Source: an uncultured Prochlorococcus sp. (GTDB lineage Bacteria; Cyanobacteriota; Cyanobacteriia; PCC-6307; Cyanobiaceae). Taken from it: DNA of 13,648 bases. The position numbers and the translations under genes were made by a program. The stretch covers positions 1-13,648 of the forward strand of contig CACMNZ010000018.1 of the NCBI GenBank assembly GCA_902615165.1, given 5' to 3'. This document shows positions 1 to 13,648 of the stretch, piece after piece. Under the pieces are notes generated by a model. That model was given only the letters and a program-made list of their open reading frames with translations, had not been told where the DNA came from and made no database searches. The first letter of the stretch is position 1; each line of letters opens with the position of its first letter.

Positions 1-1138
<1,138 letters not shown>

Positions 1139-1165
1139 TATCTATAAACTTAGAAAAAAAGAATT

Positions 1166-1879
1166 TTGGATTCACAAACTCAAATGAAAAAAATAGTTGC
1201 TGATGCAGCAATTAAGGAAGTAAAGAGTAACATGATACTTGGATTAGGATCTGGATCTACAGCTGCTCTTATGATAAAAAGTCTTGCAGATGAAATAAAG
1301 TCTGGAAAACTTCAAGACATAAGAGGTGTAGCAACTTCCTTTCAATCAGAAGTTTTAGCTCTCGAACTAGATATTCCGCTCATTGATTTAGCTTCTGTTT
1401 CCCAAATCGACTTAGCTATCGATGGAGCAGACGAAGTTGATCCGAGATTTCAATTAATAAAAGGAGGTGGAGCATGCCATGTTAGGGAAAAGTTAGTGGC
1501 ATCTAAAGCCGATCAATTTTTGATTGTTGTTGACGAAACTAAACTTGTACAAAACTTAAATGAATCATTTCCTTTACCTGTAGAGGTCCTGCCAAACGCT
1601 TGGAAACAAGTTCAAGAAGTTATCTCAGAGATGAATGGTAGTTCTAATTTAAGAATGGCTAGTAAAAAAGCTGGTCCAGTTGTTACTGATCAGGGCAATC
1701 TTATTCTTGATGTATTGTTTAATGATGGTATTAAGAATCCAAAAGATATTGAATTGACTCTTAATAATATTCCTGGTGTACTAGAGAATGGATTATTTGT
1801 TGATCTTACAGACAAAGTATTGGTTGGCAAAATTGAAGACAGTGTTCCAGTTGTTTATTCTCCCTCAAAAGTTGGTTAA
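1166..1879 (+). CDS. rpiA: Ribose-5-phosphate isomerase A
   Basis: Interconverts ribose 5-phosphate and ribulose 5-phosphate. In a cyanobacterium it serves both the Calvin cycle (regenerating ribulose bisphosphate) and the oxidative pentose phosphate pathway, in the cytoplasm. The 237-residue product is slightly longer than the 219 residues of the E. coli enzyme. Family signatures are present: GLGSGST at 26-32 (phosphate binding), DGADEVD at 86-92 and KGGGAC at 99-104. Asp86, Asp89, Lys99 and Glu108 match E. coli Asp81, Asp84, Lys94 and catalytic Glu103 with a constant offset of five. The chosen start is TTG (1166), which gives MDSQTQMKK; an in-frame ATG at 1184 would give a product six residues shorter. 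Neither has a good Shine-Dalgarno sequence. The gene has its own likely promoter upstream. Its stop codon overlaps the stop codon of the convergent hisD gene. Confidence 0.97.
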   Translation: MDSQTQMKKIVADAAIKEVKSNMILGLGSGSTAALMIKSLADEIKSGKLQDIRGVATSFQSEVLALELDIPLIDLASVSQIDLAIDGADEVDPRFQLIKGGGACHVREKLVASKADQFLIVVDETKLVQNLNESFPLPVEVLPNAWKQVQEVISEMNGSSNLRMASKKAGPVVTDQGNLILDVLFNDGIKNPKDIELTLNNIPGVLENGLFVDLTDKVLVGKIEDSVPVVYSPSKVG

Positions 1880-3162
1880 TCTTCAAATCTTATTTGTACT
1901 GATTTGGCGTGGCTATACAAACCTTCACTTTTAGCAAGATTAATAATATCAAGGCTATTAGCTTTTAAACTTTCTTCATTAAATTCTATTATTGAGGTGT
2001 TTTTCATAAAGGTTTCAACTCCTAGAGAACCGCTAAATCTAGAATTTCCTGATGTTGGTAAAGTATGATTTGGTCCAGCCAAATAATCTCCTACAGCTTC
2101 CGGGGTCCATTTCCCTAGAAAGATTGCTCCTGCATTTTCTATGCCTTGAAGAATTTTTTTTGAATCTAAAGCTATTATTTCTAGGTGTTCTGGAGCAAAG
2201 TTATTGCTTAGTTCAATACATGATTTATAATTTTCGCAAATGACAATTAATCCCCAATTATTTATTGATTGCAAGCAAATCTCTTTTCTTGGATGATTAT
2301 CTATTTTTTTATAAATTTCGTCTAAAACTTCTTTTGCCTGATTATTTGAAGTAGTTAGAAGTATTGAAGACGCTAAAGGATCATGCTCTGCTTGTGCTAG
2401 TAGATCAGATGCTATATGAGCGCTTTTAGCTGTCTCATCTGCAATGATTAATATTTCACTTGGACCTGCTAACGAATCTATTCCTGTAGAGCCATAAATT
2501 AGTTTTTTTGCAGTTGTTACATAGATATTACCTGGACCTGTAATAACATCAACTTTAGTGATTTGATCTGTGCCAAATGCTAAAGCACCAATTGCTTGAG
2601 CTCCTCCAATTCTGAAAACTTTATTGATTCCAGATAAGTGAGCTGCAGCTAAAACAGTTTTGTTTATTTCCCCTTCTGTATTACCAGGAGATACCATTAT
2701 GATTTCTTCTACTCCTGCTACTGTTGCTGGTATTGCATTCATTAAAACAGTACTTGGGTAAGCGGCTCTGCCTCCAGGGATATAAATACCTGCATTCTTC
2801 ACTGGTCTCCATCTCCTTTGGACTGTATCACCATGTTCCCCTTTTAAAGTAAAGGATGAAGGAATTTCTTTTTCATGGAATTTTTTAACCCTTTGATGGG
2901 CTACCTTGAGAGATTGCTTTAAACTGCTATCAATTTCATTCCATGCATCTTTCAATTCCTCTTTAGACACTTGCATAGGATCAGGGTCGAAACCATCAAA
3001 TTTTTTGGTATATTTTTTCACTGCAATATCTCCAAAATTTTTGACTTCTTGAAGAATTTCTTCAACTATTGAATTTATTCTGTTATTTTTTTCCGAGCTA
3101 GTTCGAGTAGAAATCCTCTTTAATTCATTTATAGCATCTTCTTTATTATTTATGATCTTCAT
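1876..3162 (-). CDS. hisD: Histidinol dehydrogenase
   Basis: Catalyses the last two steps of histidine biosynthesis, oxidising L-histidinol to L-histidine with two NAD+ in the cytoplasm. From the ATG at 3162 the product has 428 residues, the usual family length. All key residues known from the E. coli enzyme are found at nearly the same numbers. Zinc ligands are Gln257 and His260 (LLAQAEHD), Asp359 (AVGDYLAG) and His418 (near the C terminus). The catalytic pair is Glu325-His326 in APEHLE. The family signature IDSLAGPSE is at about 228-236. An in-frame TTG at 3177 would add five residues (MKIKN), but ATG gives the expected MKIINNK start and has a weak AAG upstream. No other his gene is nearby, which fits the scattered his genes of cyanobacteria. 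The stop overlaps the rpiA stop on the other strand. Confidence 0.97.
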   Translation of the reverse strand: MKIINNKEDAINELKRISTRTSSEKNNRINSIVEEILQEVKNFGDIAVKKYTKKFDGFDPDPMQVSKEELKDAWNEIDSSLKQSLKVAHQRVKKFHEKEIPSSFTLKGEHGDTVQRRWRPVKNAGIYIPGGRAAYPSTVLMNAIPATVAGVEEIIMVSPGNTEGEINKTVLAAAHLSGINKVFRIGGAQAIGALAFGTDQITKVDVITGPGNIYVTTAKKLIYGSTGIDSLAGPSEILIIADETAKSAHIASDLLAQAEHDPLASSILLTTSNNQAKEVLDEIYKKIDNHPRKEICLQSINNWGLIVICENYKSCIELSNNFAPEHLEIIALDSKKILQGIENAGAIFLGKWTPEAVGDYLAGPNHTLPTSGNSRFSGSLGVETFMKNTSIIEFNEESLKANSLDIINLAKSEGLYSHAKSVQIRFED

Positions 3163-3214
3163 ATTCTTAATTTTCAAATTGAAAAGCTCGTGACCAATTT
3201 AATAGCTCTTTAAA

Positions 3215-3220
3215 ATTATA
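3215..3220 (-). promoter_or_regulatory. Putative -10 element for hisD
   Basis: The complement of 3215-3220 reads TATAAT, a perfect -10 hexamer, about 53 bases before the hisD ATG. Initiation near 3208 would give a leader of about 45 nt. No convincing -35 lies at the right distance: TCGACT (complement of 3235-3240) matches TTGACA at four of six positions, but the spacer is only 14 bp. The call rests on a single hexamer in AT-rich DNA plus its position. Confidence 0.4.
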
Positions 3221-3225
3221 TATTA

Positions 3226-3255
3226 TTGATTAGTAGTCGATCTATTTGTTATGAT
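3226..3255 (+). promoter_or_regulatory. Putative rpsT(-tatD) promoter
   Basis: TTGATT (3226-3231, four of six matches to TTGACA) and TATGAT (3250-3255, five of six to TATAAT) are separated by 18 bp. Transcription would start near 3262, giving a leader of about 20 nt before the rpsT GTG. It lies back-to-back with the leftward hisD -10 at 3215-3220, so the two polymerase footprints would overlap. Confidence 0.5.
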
Positions 3256-3281
3256 AAAGTCTCAGTATTAATGTATCCTCT

Positions 3282-3575
3282 GTGGCCAATAACAAATCTG
3301 CAAAAAAGAGAATCCAAATTGCCGAAAGAAATCGTTTAATCAATAAGTCATACAAATCTACAGTAAGAACTCTGACTAAAAAAACCTTGGAAAGTTGTGA
3401 AAAATATAAAAAAGACCCAAATGAGGATAATAAGAATTATGTCAAAACAAACCTTAATAAGGCTTTTAGTCTAATCGATAAAGCAGTTAAAAAAAATATT
3501 CTTCACAAGAATAATGGAGCTAATAAAAAATCAAAAATTAATAATTTTGTGAAAACTACTCTTACCACAAAGTAA
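3282..3575 (+). CDS. rpsT: Small ribosomal subunit protein S20 (bS20)
   Basis: Primary 16S rRNA-binding protein of the 30S subunit, a three-helix bundle. The 97-residue product is very basic and carries the family pattern: MANNKSAKKRI at the N terminus, KSTVRTLTKK in helix 1, and LIDKAVKKNILHKNNGANKKSK near the end of the bundle (about 62-85). E. coli S20 has 87 residues; the extra length here is mostly at the C terminus (INNFVKTTLTTK). The start is GTG at 3282, and no Shine-Dalgarno sequence precedes it (upstream bases are TATCCTCT). An out-of-frame ATG lies 11 bases upstream. In E. coli rpsT also uses a non-ATG start and is autoregulated at translation; whether that applies here is unknown. 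tatD follows after 17 bp, probably on the same transcript. Confidence 0.96.
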   Translation: MANNKSAKKRIQIAERNRLINKSYKSTVRTLTKKTLESCEKYKKDPNEDNKNYVKTNLNKAFSLIDKAVKKNILHKNNGANKKSKINNFVKTTLTTK

Positions 3576-3592
3576 AAAGGCAGATCATAATT

Positions 3593-4387
3593 ATGAGCAA
3601 TATAGAACTCATAGATTCGCACTGTCATTTAATATTTGAAAATTTTGAGAGAGATCTTGAAGATGTTGTTTTAAGATTGCGTTCAAGGGGTGTAAAAAAA
3701 TTAGTTCATGCTTGTTGTGAATTAACGGAAATTCCAAAGTTGAAAAAAATATCTCATGAATTTAATGAAATTTACTATTCAGTTGGCTTGCATCCTCTAG
3801 AAGCAAAAAAATGGGAACAAGGTTCAAAATCTCTTTTAAGGAAATCAGCTCAAGAAGATAAAAGAGTTGTAGCTATTGGGGAATTAGGCTTGGATTTTTT
3901 TAAAAATGAAAATAAAGCTCAGCAAATTGAAGCACTTATTCCACAAATGGAGTTAGCTTATGAACTTAAATTGCCTGTAATTATCCATTGCAGAGACGCT
4001 GCAAATGAAATGATCAAGATATGTAGTGATCTCTCTCAAAAAGGAAAATGTCCTGATGGTGTGCTTCATTGTTGGACAGGAACCTCAAATGAAATGAAGC
4101 AATTCTTGGATCTTGGGTTTTACATTAGTTTTAGTGGAATAGTAACATTCCCAAAAGCACATGAAATTCATGAGTGTGCCAAAATAGTTCCAAATGATAA
4201 ATACTTGATTGAAACTGACTCACCATTTTTAGCTCCTGTCCCTCACAGGGGCAAAAGAAATGAACCTGCATTTGTTGAAAATGTTGCTAATTTTATGGCA
4301 GATTTAAGATCTACTGAATTAATTACAATTGCTAAAGAGTCATCTAGGAATGCTGAAGATTTGTTTAAATTTGACTTGTTAATTTGA
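3593..4387 (+). CDS. tatD: TatD-family metal-dependent hydrolase (DNase)
   Basis: Amidohydrolase-fold TIM-barrel enzyme. Characterised TatD proteins are metal-dependent 3'-5' exonucleases linked to DNA repair, and the family also includes D-aminoacyl-tRNA deacylase-like activities in other lineages. The metal-site residues are present: His10 and His12 (DSHCHL), Glu97 (GELGLD), His132 (IHCRDA), His159 (LHCWTG) and Asp209 (ETDSPFLAP). The length of 264 residues is typical, and there is no signal peptide, so it is cytoplasmic. The start is ATG at 3593, with a weak AAAAGG about a dozen bases upstream. It sits between rpsT and rpoB, an arrangement I recognise from other cyanobacteria. Its substrate in this organism cannot be told from sequence. 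A 235-bp gap separates it from rpoB. Confidence 0.93.
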   Translation: MSNIELIDSHCHLIFENFERDLEDVVLRLRSRGVKKLVHACCELTEIPKLKKISHEFNEIYYSVGLHPLEAKKWEQGSKSLLRKSAQEDKRVVAIGELGLDFFKNENKAQQIEALIPQMELAYELKLPVIIHCRDAANEMIKICSDLSQKGKCPDGVLHCWTGTSNEMKQFLDLGFYISFSGIVTFPKAHEIHECAKIVPNDKYLIETDSPFLAPVPHRGKRNEPAFVENVANFMADLRSTELITIAKESSRNAEDLFKFDLLI

Positions 4388-4396
4388 CGTAGCAGC

Positions 4397-4405
4397 TGTT
4401 AGAAT
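4397..4405 (+). promoter_or_regulatory. Putative extended -10 promoter for rpoB-rpoC1-rpoC2
   Basis: The bases TGTTAGAAT fit the extended -10 pattern TGnTAnnnT (hexamer TAGAAT, five of six matches). They lie about 10 bases after the tatD stop. No -35 is correctly spaced: TTGACG at 4384-4389 is only 10 bp away. Cyanobacterial promoters often depend mainly on the -10. This remains a pattern match, and read-through from rpsT-tatD may also feed rpoB. Confidence 0.35.
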
Positions 4406-4519
4406 AAGAAATTACTGGAAATTTTTCTTAATTTTTAGCTTTAACTCACATAGTTAGTGATTTATCAGCATTAAATAAATTTAAATTCTTCTTTATTAAA
4501 TTGATTTTTGTTGAAATAG

Positions 4520-4542
4520 AGATTTATTAGTTAATCTCATAA
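4520..4542 (+). repeat. Leader palindromic element, copy 1
   Basis: The element reads AGATTTA-TTAGT-T-AATCTCA-TAA. With the G at 4519 it forms an inverted repeat GAGATT (4519-4524) / AATCTC (4533-4538) around an 8-nt loop. A second, slightly longer version lies about 56 bp downstream. The arms are AT-rich and short, so a stable RNA hairpin is not certain. Confidence 0.45.
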
Positions 4543-4575
4543 TTAAGTGAAAAGTTAAAGAACTAAATATTGAGT

Positions 4576-4604
4576 AGATTTAAAGTAATTAGTAAATCTC
4601 ACAA
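4576..4604 (+). repeat. Leader palindromic element, copy 2
   Basis: The element reads AGATTTA-AAGTAA-TTAGT-A-AATCTCA-CAA, the same blocks as copy 1 with six extra bases (4583-4588) and two substitutions. It forms a 7-bp inverted repeat AGATTTA (4576-4582) / TAAATCT (4593-4599) with a 10-nt loop. It ends about 20 bases before the rpoB ATG, close enough to affect ribosome access if it folds. Confidence 0.45.
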
Positions 4605-4622
4605 ACTCGCAGGTTTTCTTGG

Positions 4623-7600
4623 ATGAGCAGTAGCGCTTTACAGGTAGCAAAAACAGCTACTTATCTACCAGATTTAGTTGAAGTACAAAGAGCAAGCTTT
4701 AAATGGTTTTTGGAAAAGGGTTTAATAGAAGAACTACAAAATTTTTCTCCCATTTCTGATTACACAGGTAAATTAGAATTACATTTTATCGGTGAAGAGT
4801 ACAGATTAAAAAGACCTAGGCATGATGTTGAGGAGGCCAAGAGAAGAGATGCTACATTTGCATCTCAAATGTATGTAATGTGCAGATTAATTAATAAAGA
4901 AACAGGAGAAATTAAAGAACAAGAAGTATTTATTGGAGAATTACCATTAATGACTGAAAGAGGAACTTTCATTATTAATGGTGCCGAAAGAGTTATTGTT
5001 AATCAAATTGTTCGAAGTCCTGGAGTATATTTCAAAGATGAACTCGATAAAAATGGTCGAAGAACCTATAATGCGAGCGTTATCCCTAATAGAGGTGCAT
5101 GGTTAAAATTCGAGACTGACAAAAATAATTTACTTTATGTGAGAGTTGATAAAACCAGGAAAATTAATGCTCATGTTCTTATGAGAGCGATGGGTCTCTC
5201 AGACAATGATGTAGTCGATAAACTTAGGCATCCTGAGTTTTATCAATCTTCAATCGAATCAGCTAATGACGAGGGCATAAATTCAGAAGATCAGGCATTA
5301 CTAGAGTTATACAAGAAGCTACGTCCAGGGGAGCCACCCTCGGTTTCTGGCGGACAACAATTATTATTCAGTAGATTTTTTGATCCTAAAAGGTATGATT
5401 TAGGCCGAGTTGGTAGATATAAAATCAATAAAAAATTAAGACTTACTGTACCTGATGATGTGAGAACACTCACCCATGAAGATGTTCTTTCTACCATTGA
5501 TTATTTAATTAACTTAGAACTGGATATTGGGGGCGCTAGTCTTGATGATATTGACCACCTTGGTAATCGAAGAGTTAGATCAGTAGGAGAACTCCTTCAA
5601 AATCAAGTCAGGGTTGGACTTAATCGTTTAGAGAGAATTATCAAAGAAAGAATGACTGTAGGAGAAACAGATTCTCTAACTCCCGCTCAACTAGTCAATC
5701 CCAAACCTTTGGTTGCTGCTATAAAAGAATTTTTTGGTTCCAGTCAGTTAAGCCAATTCATGGATCAAACTAACCCCCTGGCTGAACTAACACATAAAAG
5801 AAGAATCTCAGCCTTAGGTCCAGGAGGTTTAACTAGAGAAAGAGCAGGCTTCGCTGTTAGAGATATACATCCTTCACATTATGGAAGATTATGTCCTATC
5901 GAGACTCCTGAAGGCCCGAATGCAGGACTTATAAATTCTTTAGCTACCCACGCAAGAGTCAATGAGTATGGTTTTATTGAAACACCTTTTTGGGAAGTTA
6001 ATAACGGTAAAGTTGATAAAAAAGGTAATCCTGTTTATCTTTCTGCTGATTTAGAAGATGAGTGTAGGGTGGCTCCAGGAGACGTGGCAACAGACAAGGA
6101 AGGCAACATAATTGCAGATTTAATACCAGTAAGATACAGACAGGATTTTGAAAAAGTCCCTCCTCATCAAGTTGATTACGTTCAGCTATCCCCGGTTCAG
6201 GTAATTTCAGTTGCTACTTCACTTATTCCTTTCTTGGAACATGATGATGCTAATAGAGCTTTAATGGGATCAAATATGCAACGCCAAGCCGTGCCATTGC
6301 TCAGGCCAGAACGTCCTTTAGTTGGTACAGGTTTAGAATCTCAGGTCGCTAGAGACTCGGGGATGGTTCCCATAACAAAAGTTAATGGAACTGTATCTTA
6401 CGTAGATGCTAATGAGATTATCGTTAAAGACGAGCATGGTAATGAACATTTTCATTATCTTCAGAAATATCAAAGATCAAATCAAGATACATGCCTCAAC
6501 CAAAGACCTATAGTAAAAATTGGAGATCAAGTTATATCTGGCCAGGTTTTGGCAGATGGATCCGCATGTGAAGGAGGGGAAATTGCTCTTGGCCAAAATG
6601 TTTTAATTGCTTACATGCCATGGGAGGGATACAACTACGAAGATGCAATACTTGTGAGCGAGAGGATGGTCACTGATGATTTATATACTTCAGTACATAT
6701 TGAAAAATATGAAATAGAAGCAAGACAAACTAAGCTAGGTCCTGAAGAAATCACTAGAGAAATTCCCAATATTTCGGAAGAAAGCTTGAATAATCTTGAT
6801 GAGATGGGAATTATTAGGATTGGTGCTTTTGTCGAGAGTGGGGATATTCTTGTAGGAAAAGTTACTCCAAAAGGGGAATCAGACCAACCACCTGAAGAAA
6901 AACTGTTAAGAGCTATTTTCGGTGAAAAAGCTCGAGATGTTAGGGATAATTCTCTAAGGGTACCCAAAACTGAAAAGGGACGGGTTTTAGATGTTCGCAT
7001 CTACACAAGAGAGCAAGGTGATGAATTACCTCCAGGTGCCAACATGGTTGTTAGAGTTTATGTGGCTCAGAGAAGGAAAATACAAGTAGGTGACAAAATG
7101 GCTGGCAGGCATGGCAATAAAGGAATTATTAGTAGAATTTTGCCAAGAGAAGATATGCCTTACTTACCAGATGGAACACCAGTAGATATAGTCCTTAATC
7201 CTTTAGGAGTTCCAAGTAGGATGAATGTAGGTCAAGTTTTTGAGTTATTGATGGGCTGGGCAGCCTCTAACTTAAATTGCCGGGTTAAAGTTGTTCCATT
7301 TGATGAAATGTATGGAGCTGAAAAATCACATCAAACCGTTCAAGCATTTTTAGAAGAAGCTTCAAAACAGCCAGGTAAAGCGTGGGTTTACAATCCTGAA
7401 GATCCTGGAAAGCTATTACTTAAAGATGGAAGAACAGGGGAACCCTTCGATCAGCCAGTTGCTGTAGGATACTCTCATTTTCTCAAATTAGTCCATTTGG
7501 TGGATGATAAAATTCATGCTAGATCTACTGGTCCTTACTCTTTGGTTACACAGCAACCATTGGGTGGTAAAGCTCAGCAAGGAGGACAAAGGCTTGGAGA

Positions 7601-7916
7601 AATGGAAGTTTGGGCTCTCGAAGCTTATGGAGCCGCTTATACTCTTCAGGAATTGTTAACAGTTAAATCTGATGACATGCAAGGAAGAAATGAAGCGCTT
7701 AATGCAATCGTAAAAGGTAAACCGATTCCACGACCTGGTACTCCTGAGTCATTTAAAGTTCTTATGAGAGAATTACAATCGCTAGGCTTGGATATAGGGG
7801 TTTATACAGATGAAGGAAAAGAGGTAGATTTAATGCAAGACATCAATCCGAGAAGAAATACTCCATCAAGGCCGACTTACGAATCACTCGGAACCTCTGA
7901 ATATGAGGAAGATTAA
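4623..7916 (+). CDS. rpoB: RNA polymerase beta subunit
   Basis: Forms one pincer of RNA polymerase and half of the active site. The 1097-residue product is the usual cyanobacterial size; E. coli has 1342. The rifampicin region is at about 370-403 ([13 protein letters not shown] onward). Asp381, His391 and Ser396 correspond to E. coli Asp516, His526 and Ser531, the classic resistance positions, and all carry the sensitive residue. The catalytic-centre lysines are Lys825 and Lys833 in [12 protein letters not shown] (E. coli 1065 and 1073). The numbering offset to E. coli rises from 135 at the rifampicin pocket to 240 at these lysines. This fits the absence of both large E. coli-lineage insertions. 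The C-terminal part has the conserved [16 protein letters not shown] and [14 protein letters not shown] blocks that contact beta-prime. The start is ATG at 4623 (MSSSALQ), with AGG nine bases upstream. rpoC1 follows after 38 bp. Confidence 0.99.
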   Translation: MSSSALQVAKTATYLPDLVEVQRASFKWFLEKGLIEELQNFSPISDYTGKLELHFIGEEYRLKRPRHDVEEAKRRDATFASQMYVMCRLINKETGEIKEQEVFIGELPLMTERGTFIINGAERVIVNQIVRSPGVYFKDELDKNGRRTYNASVIPNRGAWLKFETDKNNLLYVRVDKTRKINAHVLMRAMGLSDNDVVDKLRHPEFYQSSIESANDEGINSEDQALLELYKKLRPGEPPSVSGGQQLLFSRFFDPKRYDLGRVGRYKINKKLRLTVPDDVRTLTHEDVLSTIDYLINLELDIGGASLDDIDHLGNRRVRSVGELLQNQVRVGLNRLERIIKERMTVGETDSLTPAQLVNPKPLVAAIKEFFGSSQLSQFMDQTNPLAELTHKRRISALGPGGLTRERAGFAVRDIHPSHYGRLCPIETPEGPNAGLINSLATHARVNEYGFIETPFWEVNNGKVDKKGNPVYLSADLEDECRVAPGDVATDKEGNIIADLIPVRYRQDFEKVPPHQVDYVQLSPVQVISVATSLIPFLEHDDANRALMGSNMQRQAVPLLRPERPLVGTGLESQVARDSGMVPITKVNGTVSYVDANEIIVKDEHGNEHFHYLQKYQRSNQDTCLNQRPIVKIGDQVISGQVLADGSACEGGEIALGQNVLIAYMPWEGYNYEDAILVSERMVTDDLYTSVHIEKYEIEARQTKLGPEEITREIPNISEESLNNLDEMGIIRIGAFVESGDILVGKVTPKGESDQPPEEKLLRAIFGEKARDVRDNSLRVPKTEKGRVLDVRIYTREQGDELPPGANMVVRVYVAQRRKIQVGDKMAGRHGNKGIISRILPREDMPYLPDGTPVDIVLNPLGVPSRMNVGQVFELLMGWAASNLNCRVKVVPFDEMYGAEKSHQTVQAFLEEASKQPGKAWVYNPEDPGKLLLKDGRTGEPFDQPVAVGYSHFLKLVHLVDDKIHARSTGPYSLVTQQPLGGKAQQGGQRLGEMEVWALEAYGAAYTLQELLTVKSDDMQGRNEALNAIVKGKPIPRPGTPESFKVLMRELQSLGLDIGVYTDEGKEVDLMQDINPRRNTPSRPTYESLGTSEYEED

Positions 7917-7927
7917 ATGCTCAATAA

Positions 7928-9859
<1,932 letters not shown>

Positions 9860-9865
9860 TCTTAA

Positions 9866-13648
<3,783 letters not shown>

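Larger units (their letters stand above)
4388..4622 (+). other. Non-coding rpoB upstream region / leader
   Basis: This 235-bp AT-rich gap is the longest non-coding stretch in the window. I see no convincing gene, tRNA or GC-rich terminator hairpin in it. It holds an extended -10 sequence close to the tatD end and two related short palindromic elements nearer rpoB. If transcription starts at the extended -10, the rpoB leader would be about 210 nt. An AGG at 4611-4613, nine bases before the rpoB ATG, is the only ribosome-binding candidate. Confidence 0.7.

Noticed and set aside
3163..3177. Five-codon N-terminal extension of hisD from a TTG start
   Set aside because: The ATG at 3162 gives a standard-length protein whose key residues number almost as in E. 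coli; the TTG has no ribosome-binding site.
4384..4389. TTGACG as a -35 box for the extended -10 upstream of rpoB
   Set aside because: The spacer to TAGAAT is only 10 bp, too short for a sigma70-type promoter, and it overlaps the end of tatD.
4478..4487. Perfect 10-bp palindrome AATTTAAATT in the rpoB leader
   Set aside because: It is made only of A and T in very AT-rich DNA, has no loop for a hairpin and no second copy seen, so chance is the simplest explanation.
6635..7000. A 121-codon open frame on the minus strand inside rpoB
   Set aside because: It lies wholly opposite a highly conserved part of rpoB, has no recognisable motif and fits a chance antisense frame.

Overview
The window is a run of core housekeeping genes from a marine picocyanobacterium, most likely Prochlorococcus. 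The evidence is low G+C (about a third by eye), a split rpoC (separate rpoC1 and rpoC2), a very large insertion in the RpoC2 trigger loop, cyanobacterial-type short RpoB, and the order rpsT-tatD-rpoB-rpoC1-rpoC2 found in cyanobacteria. Intergenic spaces are short and Shine-Dalgarno sequences are weak or absent, as expected for a streamlined genome. The genus is inferred from protein and gene-order recognition, not from a database search.

Left part (1-3162): the 3' portion of a secreted or membrane-anchored HtrA/Deg-family serine protease runs in from the left edge. It is followed by rpiA (ribose-5-phosphate isomerase). A good sigma70-type promoter for rpiA appears to overlap the protease stop codon. 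rpiA converges with hisD (histidinol dehydrogenase, minus strand), and their stop codons overlap in the four bases TTAA at 1876-1879, so there is no room for a terminator between them.

Centre (3163-4622): a 119-bp divergent region carries back-to-back promoter-like sequences for hisD (leftward) and rpsT (rightward). rpsT (ribosomal protein S20, GTG start) is followed after 17 bp by tatD (metal-dependent DNase/hydrolase). A 235-bp non-coding leader then precedes rpoB. It holds an extended -10 sequence and two related copies of a short palindromic element.

Right part (4623-13648): rpoB, rpoC1 and rpoC2 encode the beta, gamma and beta-prime subunits of RNA polymerase in one transcription direction, with gaps of 38 and 33 bp. 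rpoC2 is open to the right edge and lacks roughly its last hundred codons. Zinc ligands, the catalytic NADFDGD motif, the rifampicin pocket, the bridge helix and the trigger loop are all intact.

I found no mobile element, CRISPR array, tRNA, rRNA or credible new system. The observations worth a second look concern compact gene arrangement and regulation (the promoter in a stop codon, the overlapping stops, the rpoB leader repeats) and the trigger-loop insertion.
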